From contig JAEYVB010000198.1 in NCBI GenBank assembly GCA_023429345.1, forward strand, positions 1 to 6,219: a DNA stretch of 6,219 bases, written 5' to 3'. Positions 1 through 4,367 of this stretch are shown in pieces. Position numbers and translations under genes: made by a program. Source of the DNA: Planctomycetota bacterium (GTDB lineage Bacteria; Planctomycetota; Phycisphaerae; Phycisphaerales; UBA1924). Numbering within the stretch: the first letter of the stretch is position 1; the number at the start of each line of letters is the position of its first letter. Below the pieces are notes generated by a model. The model was not told where the DNA came from. It did no database searches and worked only from the letters and a program-made list of their open reading frames with translations.

Positions 1-425
1 GTCCCGATGAGGCCGCAGCGGAGGTTGACGCCGTTGAGGAACTGGTGGATGAGGTGGGCGGTGGTGGTCTTGCCGTTGGTGCCGGTGATGCCGACGAGCG
101 TGAGGCGGGCGGATGGATCGCCGTAGAACCGCTCGGCGACCATGGCCATGGCCCGGGGCAGGTCGCGCGCGACCAGGACGGGCACCTCGACGGCGCGCCC
201 GAGCGCTGGGTCCGCGACATCGGTGAGGATGGCCGCAGCGCCCGCCCGCACCGCCTCGGGGATGAACTGCCGGCCGTCGGACTTGGCGCCGCCGCGTGCG
301 ATGAAGAGGGAGCCGGGCAGGACGGTGCGGCTGTCGTCGGTCACATCGCAGATGCGCACATCGGCCAGCGCCGACCCGCCCGGGGCCGAAACCTCCAGCC
401 CCGCGATGAGATCCACCAGCCGCAT
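1..425 (-). CDS. murE: UDP-N-acetylmuramoyl-tripeptide synthetase MurE, N-terminal part (gene runs off left edge)
   Basis: This cytoplasmic ligase adds the third stem-peptide residue to UDP-MurNAc-L-Ala-D-Glu, using ATP, during peptidoglycan precursor synthesis. The visible 141 codons, read from the ATG at 425 leftwards, start MRLVDLIAGLEV. They contain the MurE-type substrate-binding N-domain: VTDDSRTVLPGSLFIA at residues 28-43, with the family DSR at 31-33, followed by DGRQFIPEAVRAGAAAIL. The Mur-ligase P-loop GTNGKTTTAHL lies at residues 115-125. The DSR...GxLF.A..G...DG..FI..A...GA order is typical of MurE and not of MurC, MurD or MurF. An AGGGA seven bases upstream (433-437) supports the start. 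The central ATPase and C-terminal domains lie outside, so the amino acid added (meso-diaminopimelate or lysine) cannot be read here. The gene follows queA on the same strand after a 133-base gap, so it may have its own promoter. Confidence 0.93.
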   Translation of the reverse strand, partial: MRLVDLIAGLEVSAPGGSALADVRICDVTDDSRTVLPGSLFIARGGAKSDGRQFIPEAVRAGAAAILTDVADPALGRAVEVPVLVARDLPRAMAMVAERFYGDPSARLTLVGITGTNGKTTTAHLIHQFLNGVNLRCGLIG

Positions 426-558
426 GCTTGCATCCCTGCGCGCACTACACCCGGACCACGGCTCAGTATCGGCCCGAAAGATAGCATCGGACCGAAGAAT
501 TCGCTCCGCAGCGCCCGCGGGCGATGCGGGCCTCTCCCGGGCGGCCGCACCACCCGAA
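426..558 (-). promoter_or_regulatory. queA-murE intergenic region, possible murE promoter area
   Basis: This 133-base gap between the queA stop and the murE start has a GC-rich half next to queA (about 505-555, with GCCCGCGGGC-type self-complementary sequence) and a noticeably A/T-richer patch at about 465-502. On the minus strand the patch offers TATCTT (483-478) and GATACT (470-465) as possible -10 hexamers. No convincing -35 box sits at standard spacing. The same patch is an imperfect tandem repeat (see the separate entry). The drop in GC just ahead of murE suggests separate transcription initiation, but this is weak inference; readthrough from queA is equally possible. Confidence 0.25.
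465..500. repeat. Imperfect tandem duplication, two 18-base units
   Basis: The units at 465-482 and 483-500 match at 14 of 18 positions, with shared core ATCGG-CCGAA (ATCGGCCCGAA and ATCGGACCGAA). They lie directly end to end in the gap upstream of murE and outside any gene. The unit could be a small tandem duplication or a pair of protein-binding sites. Two copies are too few to call a repeat family. Confidence 0.45.
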
Positions 559-1683
559 TCACGCCACCAGCATGGCATCGCCGAAGCTGTAGAAGCGGTA
601 CTCCCGGCCGAGCGCCTCGTCGTACAGGGCCTTCAGGGCCGATACCCCATCGCCCGGGAGGAGCGCCGCCACCATCGCCATCAGGGTCGACCTGGGCAGG
701 TGAAAGTTTGTCAACAGGCCATCCACCCACCGGAAGCGATATCCCGGGGTTATCAACAGGTTCGTTTCCAGGCTCGCCGGCGCTGATCCGCCGCCCTCCA
801 GGGTGGCCGCGTACGCCTCGAGCGTCCGCGCTGCGGTGGTCCCGACGGGGATCACTCGCCCGCACGCGGCCCGCGTCTCCAGCACCGCGGCGATGGCGCC
901 CGCATCCATGGAGCACCACTCGTGGTGCATCGGGTGCTCCTCGACGAACTCGGTTTCGACGGGGCGGAAGGTCCCGGTGCCGACGTGCAGGACCACCTCG
1001 GCGCAGCGCACCCCGGCCGCGGCGAGGCGGGAGAGCAGCTCGGGGGTGAAATGGAGCCCGGCGGTGGGCGCGGCCACGCTCCCCGCCTCGCGGGCGAAGA
1101 CGGTCTGGTACTCCTCGCGGTCGGCCCCCTCATCGCCGGGATCCCCGGCATCCTTCCGGGCTTTGAGGATGTAGGGCGGGAGGGGTGTGAGGCCCACGCG
1201 GTCGAGCACCTCGCGCGTGGGCTGCCCTTCCGCGCTGCGCAGCTCGGCGAGCCATGCCTCGGGCTCGGTTTCGGGTCGGCCGCGGACGAACAGGCGCACG
1301 CCGCTCCTGTGTCCCTCGCGGTCGAAGAGCTCGAACTCGGCGCCGGCGCGGGTGTGGCGGCCCTTGATCAGGCAGACCCAGGCGGGGCCTTCGGGGTCGG
1401 GGCCCGCGGCGGCGGGCGCCTCGTGGAGGTAGAGCCCCTCCATCTTTCCCGATGTGCCGATGCGGACGCCGCGGAAGCGTGCGGGCAGAACGCGGGTGCG
1501 GTTGAAGACCAGGAGGTCGCCGGGCCGCAGCAGGTCTGGCAAGTCGCGGATAAGGCGATGAGAGATGCGAGACGGATCAGCGCGGTCGGCCACCATCAGC
1601 CGCGCCGCATCGCGCGGGTGGGCCGGGTGGGTCGCGATCCGCTCCGCGGGCAGCTCGTACTCCAGGTCCGCCGTCCGCAGCAC
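559..1683 (-). CDS. queA: S-adenosylmethionine:tRNA ribosyltransferase-isomerase QueA
   Basis: QueA moves and rearranges the ribosyl part of S-adenosylmethionine onto 7-aminomethyl-7-deazaguanine at the wobble position of tRNAs for Tyr, His, Asn and Asp, giving epoxyqueuosine in the queuosine pathway. From the GTG at 1683 the protein has 374 residues and shows family blocks throughout: LEYELPAERIATHPAHPRDA (7-26), DLLVFNRTRVLPARF (56-70), LTPLPPYI (165-172), YQTVFAREAGSVAAPTAGLHF (in two parts, 192-212), HVGTGTFRPVETE (233-245), PVGTTAARTLEA (279-290), LLTNFHLPRSTLMAMVAA (323-340) and the C-terminal YRFYSFGDAML (362-372). The open frame continues upstream to 1833, but those 50 residues are unlike the family, and a GGAGG sits six bases before the GTG. 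It is slightly longer than the usual 340-360 residues. The extra length looks to be near 90-100 and in an acidic stretch at 176-189 (KDAGDPGDEGADRE). No tgt or other queuosine gene is visible nearby. Confidence 0.96.
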   Translation of the reverse strand: MLRTADLEYELPAERIATHPAHPRDAARLMVADRADPSRISHRLIRDLPDLLRPGDLLVFNRTRVLPARFRGVRIGTSGKMEGLYLHEAPAAAGPDPEGPAWVCLIKGRHTRAGAEFELFDREGHRSGVRLFVRGRPETEPEAWLAELRSAEGQPTREVLDRVGLTPLPPYILKARKDAGDPGDEGADREEYQTVFAREAGSVAAPTAGLHFTPELLSRLAAAGVRCAEVVLHVGTGTFRPVETEFVEEHPMHHEWCSMDAGAIAAVLETRAACGRVIPVGTTAARTLEAYAATLEGGGSAPASLETNLLITPGYRFRWVDGLLTNFHLPRSTLMAMVAALLPGDGVSALKALYDEALGREYRFYSFGDAMLVA

Positions 1684-1689
1684 GCCGTT

Positions 1690-1694
1690 CCTCC
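1690..1694 (-). promoter_or_regulatory. Ribosome binding site that fixes the queA start
   Basis: On the minus strand the sequence reads GGAGG, then a six-base spacer, then GTG at 1683. This is near-ideal Shine-Dalgarno spacing and decides for the GTG over the more upstream in-frame start at 1833. Confidence 0.85.
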
Positions 1695-1703
1695 GCAACA
1701 CGG

Positions 1704-1723
1704 GCGTTGCCCGGGGGCAACGC
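1704..1723. promoter_or_regulatory. Perfect inverted repeat in the queA leader (8-base arms, 4-base loop)
   Basis: The arms GCGTTGCC (1704-1711) and GGCAACGC (1716-1723) are exact reverse complements around CGGG. The element ends nine bases before the queA GGAGG, inside the probable queA 5' leader. It could form an RNA hairpin near the ribosome site or be a dyad operator in DNA. No T-run follows on either strand, so it does not look like an intrinsic terminator. Confidence 0.5.
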
Positions 1724-1740
1724 GTGGCACAATCCGCACC

Positions 1741-1771
1741 GCACGGCGGCACGGGTCCGATGCCGCCGTGC
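1741..1771. promoter_or_regulatory. Perfect inverted repeat between divergent genes (11-base arms, 9-base loop)
   Basis: GCACGGCGGCA (1741-1751) pairs exactly with TGCCGCCGTGC (1761-1771) around CGGGTCCGA. It lies 57 bases upstream of the queA start and 85 bases upstream of the plus-strand gene start. The 11-base stem with no mismatch is the strongest hairpin in the window. With no T-run on either side, a leader structure or an operator is more likely than a terminator, but no function can be assigned. Confidence 0.5.
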
Positions 1772-1826
1772 CTCGAGGGGCGGTGTTCCGGCACGATCTT
1801 ACCGGACCGAGGGGCTTTCACAGACC

Positions 1827-1840
1827 CCGGCACGCCGTGC
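1827..1840. promoter_or_regulatory. Near-palindromic motif, copy 1 (CCGGCACGCCGTGC)
   Basis: The core GCACG-C-CGTGC is a perfect 5-base-arm dyad 16 bases upstream of the GTG at 1857. It matches 13 of 14 bases of the motif at 3798-3811 in the other divergent intergenic region. Its first half, CCGGCACG, also occurs at 1788-1795, 39 bases earlier. It may be a repressor or activator site; this is inferred only from dyad symmetry and repetition. Confidence 0.35.
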
Positions 1841-1856
1841 GCACTGTCTGCCAGCG

Positions 1857-2309
1857 GTGGACGGCCCGCGCTACATCCCGCTCGAGACCAGCGAGCTCGC
1901 CCGGGCGCTGCTCCTGGTCCGGCTCCGCGACCGCTGCCCCCCGCCGCCCCCGCCGCTGGCGCCGGTGTGCGCGCCTTGCCGCCGCCCGGACGACTTCGAG
2001 CCCTCGGGCGGCGCGATCCGCTTCAGCACGTTCCTGGAGCGTCAGAACCAGGAGTACCGCGCTGCCCGCGAGCACGACCGGCTGTGCGAGCTCTCGGATC
2101 CCCGCCCCCCCCACCCCCGCCCCGAGCGTCCCGCCGCGGAAGCGGCCGGGATGGCGCGCGGCGGCGAAGTCCCGGCGGCTCGCGCCGGGGCGTCCAATGA
2201 CGCCAAGGCCGGACCCGCCGGAGTTCAACCCAACAACCCGAAACACCGCGTTACCAGCTACCAGCGGATCCCCACCCAGACCGGACGCCTCATCGACGTT
2301 TTCCTCTGA
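1857..2309 (+). CDS. Hypothetical protein, 150 residues, proline-rich with a CxxC
   Basis: I do not recognise this family. Reading from the GTG at 1857 gives VDGPRYIPLETSELARALLL, then a proline tract (28-33), CAPC at 38-41, and a block FSTFLERQNQEYRAAREHDR (56-75) likely to be helical. A Pro/Ala/Gly-rich linker (about 82-125) follows, then a tail ending SYQRIPTQTGRLIDVFL. There is no signal peptide or membrane segment, so it is probably cytoplasmic. Coding is supported by the first 27 codons having only G or C in third position, by tyrosine, asparagine and acidic residues placed sensibly, and by the fit between divergent queA and convergent SpoIID genes. The start is uncertain: no good Shine-Dalgarno precedes the GTG, and the frame is open upstream to a TTG at 1707. 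Cysteines at 27, 38, 41 and 77 could bind a metal, but this is speculative. Confidence 0.7.
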   Translation: MDGPRYIPLETSELARALLLVRLRDRCPPPPPPLAPVCAPCRRPDDFEPSGGAIRFSTFLERQNQEYRAAREHDRLCELSDPRPPHPRPERPAAEAAGMARGGEVPAARAGASNDAKAGPAGVQPNNPKHRVTSYQRIPTQTGRLIDVFL

Positions 2310-2342
2310 TCGGTGCCCGGTGGCGGTCGCTTCGCGCGGTCC

Positions 2343-3779
2343 CTAGTACGCCCGCTCCAGCTTTGAGCCGGGGTAGAAGCGTGGCAGCATCTCCCGCCAG
2401 GAGTCCCCGCGGTCGCCCATCGCGTCGATGCAGTACTGGCACATGCCAACGCCGTGGCCGAAACCGCGGCCGCGGATGATCGCGGTCTTCCCCTGCACCT
2501 CGATCTCGATATCGCCGCTGTTCACGCGGGTGTCGCGGGCGATCTTGGGGAGGGCCGCAGCCGCGCCGCTGCCGCCGCCGGAGTAGTTGCAGGCGACCCG
2601 CAGGAGCTCGGCGGAGATGGCGACTTCCTTCTTGCGTGAGTCGATGAGGGTGTAGCGGGAGGGGCGGCCGGTCTGGTTGCGGCTCTCGACCTCCAGCCTG
2701 GCGACGGTCCAGATGTGGCGCACCGGGTGGCCGTTGGCCTTGCCCCACTCGCGGATCCGCGTGCTCAGCTCGTCCAGGGGCCGCTTGACCGTCCAGGTGT
2801 AGAGGGGTGAGGCCTGGCAGGCGTGCTCGCGCGGGCGGCCCTGGAGGGGCGCGGCCGCGTTGAACTCGAATCCCTCGCCGACCGGCCAGACCTCGGAGGC
2901 GGAGGCCGAGCGCCCGCCGCAGGTGCTCGAGTAGTAGGTGCGGAGGAGCCCGCCGTTCCAGGTCAGCACGACGCCCCGGGTGTCCTGCACGGCCCGCACG
3001 GCGATGGCGAGCTCCGGCCCGCCGTTGTAGGCCTGGTCGAGCTCCCCGGCCTCGAGATCGAAATCCTTGCCGCCGCGGGTGGACCGCTCGCGCTCGTGCA
3101 GGGCGTAGGTGCGTGCGCACACGGCCTGGGCGTGGAAGGCCGCCTCGTGGAAGTTGCCCGGCAGCTCGGAGGGCAGCACGCCCACGAGGTACGTTTCCAG
3201 GGGGACGACCTCGATCACGTCCATCTTCCCGCGGGCCGCGGATTCGGGTTGCTGCGGGGATGCCAGCACCACAGCGCCGCCGCTGAGCTGGGCCATCGGC
3301 GCCGGGCCGCCCTTGGGCATCAGCCGCAGCCGGCCCGGGAAAGCGACGCCGTCGACCTTGATCCGCGCCGGCTTGCGGGCCGAGCCCTCGCCGGCGGCGC
3401 TGATCTCGACGGGGGACTCGGTGGCCAGCTCGAAAACCTTGCCCCAGCGGTCGGTGAGGTTCAGGCCGCTGGGGGTCGCCTCGACGACGACGGGCGTGGG
3501 CATCAGCTTGGTCGCCTTGGCCGCGAAACCGACGAGCAGCTCTTCGGGCCCTTCCAGGCGCACCTTTTCCACCCCGCTCTTGATCCGCACCCGCACATCG
3601 GGCTCGCGCGGCGGCGCCCCGGCCATGGAGCCCCGCGGCACGGCGGGCGCGGTCTGGCACGACCAGGAGACCAGCCCCGCGAGCGCGATCGCGGCCCCGC
3701 ACACAAAGGCGGCCACCGTCCGCGGCCGGCGGAGGACCCGTTGCTTCGCACGGTTTGCCATCATCGTCCACCGCTCCAT
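2343..3779 (-). CDS. Exported SpoIID/LytB-domain protein (putative peptidoglycan lytic transglycosylase)
   Basis: The protein has 478 residues with a basic N-terminus (MANRAKQRVLRRPR), a hydrophobic segment at about 21-39 and Cys41, giving a signal peptide or signal anchor. SWSC is a poor lipobox. Residues 61-180 form a probably beta-rich N-terminal part. The SpoIID domain is clear: EVVPLETYLVGVLPSELP (190-207), HAQAVCARTYAL (217-228), STCGGRSASASEVWP (285-299) and GRGFGHGVGMCQYC (437-450), ending RFYPGSKLERAY. Family members act outside the membrane; SpoIID of Bacillus cleaves glycan strands stripped of stem peptides, and Glu205 in PSELP corresponds to its catalytic glutamate. Where spore-formers carry a CDxxHCQ-type metal motif, this protein reads DLEAGELDQAYNG (241-253), without Cys or His. 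The ATG at 3779 has GGGAG five bases upstream; ATGs at 3764 and 3761 are alternatives. Sporulation is not implied; a role in wall remodelling is inferred. Confidence 0.92.
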   Translation of the reverse strand: MERWTMMANRAKQRVLRRPRTVAAFVCGAAIALAGLVSWSCQTAPAVPRGSMAGAPPREPDVRVRIKSGVEKVRLEGPEELLVGFAAKATKLMPTPVVVEATPSGLNLTDRWGKVFELATESPVEISAAGEGSARKPARIKVDGVAFPGRLRLMPKGGPAPMAQLSGGAVVLASPQQPESAARGKMDVIEVVPLETYLVGVLPSELPGNFHEAAFHAQAVCARTYALHERERSTRGGKDFDLEAGELDQAYNGGPELAIAVRAVQDTRGVVLTWNGGLLRTYYSSTCGGRSASASEVWPVGEGFEFNAAAPLQGRPREHACQASPLYTWTVKRPLDELSTRIREWGKANGHPVRHIWTVARLEVESRNQTGRPSRYTLIDSRKKEVAISAELLRVACNYSGGGSGAAAALPKIARDTRVNSGDIEIEVQGKTAIIRGRGFGHGVGMCQYCIDAMGDRGDSWREMLPRFYPGSKLERAY

Positions 3780-3797
3780 GGCGTCTCCCGACCTTGG

Positions 3798-3811
3798 CCG
3801 GCACTCCGTGC
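3798..3811. promoter_or_regulatory. Near-palindromic motif, copy 2 (CCGGCACTCCGTGC)
   Basis: It is identical to the 1827-1840 element except for one base (T for G at the eighth position). Here the dyad extends to 6-base arms, CGGCAC and GTGCCG, at 3799-3813 around TCC. It lies 18 bases upstream of the SpoIID-like start on the minus strand, close to the 16-base distance of copy 1 from its plus-strand gene. It may be a shared operator or a leader hairpin. Confidence 0.35.
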
Positions 3812-3880
3812 CGACATGCTCTGTCAGACCTGTCCGCCCGCACTCGGTACCATACCCCCGGGGCCCGGAGCCCGCATGCA

Positions 3881-3886
3881 GAGGGG
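3881..3886 (+). promoter_or_regulatory. Ribosome binding site that fixes the lipoprotein start
   Basis: GAGGGG, seven bases before the ATG at 3894, selects this start over the in-frame ATG at 3876. It also leaves a compact signal peptide starting MYTRRSN. Confidence 0.75.
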
Positions 3887-3893
3887 TCCTTCG

Positions 3894-4304
3894 ATGTACA
3901 CGCGACGGAGCAACCTGTCTCTATCGGCCGCCGGCCTCCTGGGGATCGCGGGGATCGCCGCAATCCTCGGCGGGTGCGCAAGCGGCGACCGGGTGTCGAT
4001 CTCGGATTCCGCCTATCAAGGCCCGGAAATCACGCGTTCGACGGCCGCGGGGAAGCACACCCTGATCCTGACGGCCCCCAGCGGGGGGTGGTCGTTCAGG
4101 GTGGACCGGGCGGAGCGGAAGCTGGATTCGACGCGCCTGTTCGCGACGGCCCGCCGCCCGAACCCCGCGTACATGCAGACGCAGGCGCTGGTCACGCACG
4201 AGGTCACCACCGAGGTGGCGGCGGACCAACCGATCACGGTGTTCGCGCGGGTGCTGGGGCACGACGAGGAATCGGGGGCGTACGGCCCGGTGGGGACGCC
4301 TTGA
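3894..4304 (+). CDS. Small putative lipoprotein, 136 residues
   Basis: The protein begins MYTRRSNLSLSAAGLLG, a lipoprotein signal peptide with two arginines, a hydrophobic core (about 8-24) and the lipobox ILGGC ending at Cys28. It is therefore expected to be exported, lipidated on Cys28 and held in a membrane. The mature part (about 108 residues) is rich in alternating hydrophobic residues: HTLILTAPSGGWSFRVDRAE (55-74), TRLFATARRPNP (80-91), ALVTHEVTTEV (98-108) and ITVFARVL (114-121). This suggests a single small beta-sandwich. The GGW...P...T-V pattern faintly recalls PrcB-C-type protease-inhibitor folds; that is a guess. No charged catalytic set stands out. It is divergent from the SpoIID-like gene and convergent with the qNOR gene, so it may act in the envelope, but no partner is established. 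An upstream ATG (3876) would add six residues. Confidence 0.82.
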   Translation: MYTRRSNLSLSAAGLLGIAGIAAILGGCASGDRVSISDSAYQGPEITRSTAAGKHTLILTAPSGGWSFRVDRAERKLDSTRLFATARRPNPAYMQTQALVTHEVTTEVAADQPITVFARVLGHDEESGAYGPVGTP

Positions 4305-4327
4305 GCATGGAACCGCGGGGTCCCATG

Positions 4328-4345
4328 GTGGACCAGGCCGTCCAC
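4328..4345. terminator. Hairpin between convergent genes, possible weak bidirectional terminator
   Basis: GTGGAC (4328-4333) and GTCCAC (4340-4345) are perfect 6-base arms around CAGGCC, in the 63-base gap between the lipoprotein and qNOR stops. An overlapping dyad GGTCC/GGACC (4319-4334) competes with it. Position suits a two-way terminator, but there is no T-run on either strand, so intrinsic termination is uncertain. Confidence 0.3.
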
Positions 4346-4367
4346 GGCGTCTGAGCGGCGTCCTCCG

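Larger units (their letters stand above)
3780..3893. promoter_or_regulatory. Divergent intergenic region between the SpoIID-like and lipoprotein genes
   Basis: This 114-base gap must hold the promoters for both outward-facing genes unless they are read from further away. It contains a dyad at 3799-3813 (CGGCAC TCC GTGCCG), a shorter dyad GACA-TGCTC-TGTC at 3813-3825, and TACCAT (3848-3853) as a possible plus-strand -10 box. There is no convincing -35 box at 16-18 bases. The promoter assignment is tentative. Confidence 0.35.

Noticed and set aside
1684..1833. N-terminal extension of QueA to an upstream in-frame start at 1833
   Set aside because: The 50 extra residues are unlike QueA, would run through both hairpins, and the GTG at 1683 has a GGAGG at ideal spacing.
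1684..1856. preQ1 riboswitch upstream of queA
   Set aside because: The leader forms simple perfect hairpins and lacks the short A-rich tail and pseudoknot arrangement expected for known preQ1 classes.
1818..2246. 142-codon minus-strand frame opposite the orphan gene
   Set aside because: Arg/Ala/Gly-rich without a ribosome site. The plus-strand frame has better third-position GC and residue composition.
2310..2342. Terminator in the 33-base convergent gap
   Set aside because: No stem longer than about four bases and no T-run could be found.
922..2346. Long plus-strand open frame (474 codons) opposite queA
   Set aside because: It is antisense to well-supported queA, its translation is rich in Arg/Ala/Gly with no family pattern, and it exists because GC-rich codons leave few stops in other frames.
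2290..3981. 563-codon minus-strand frame overlapping the SpoIID-like gene
   Set aside because: Arg/Gly/Ala-rich frame shadow; the overlapping 478-residue frame has clear SpoIID motifs.
2823..4304. Long plus-strand open frame (493 codons) across the SpoIID-like gene
   Set aside because: Only its last 136 codons, from 3894, are a credible gene (signal peptide and ribosome site). The rest is antisense to the SpoIID-like gene.
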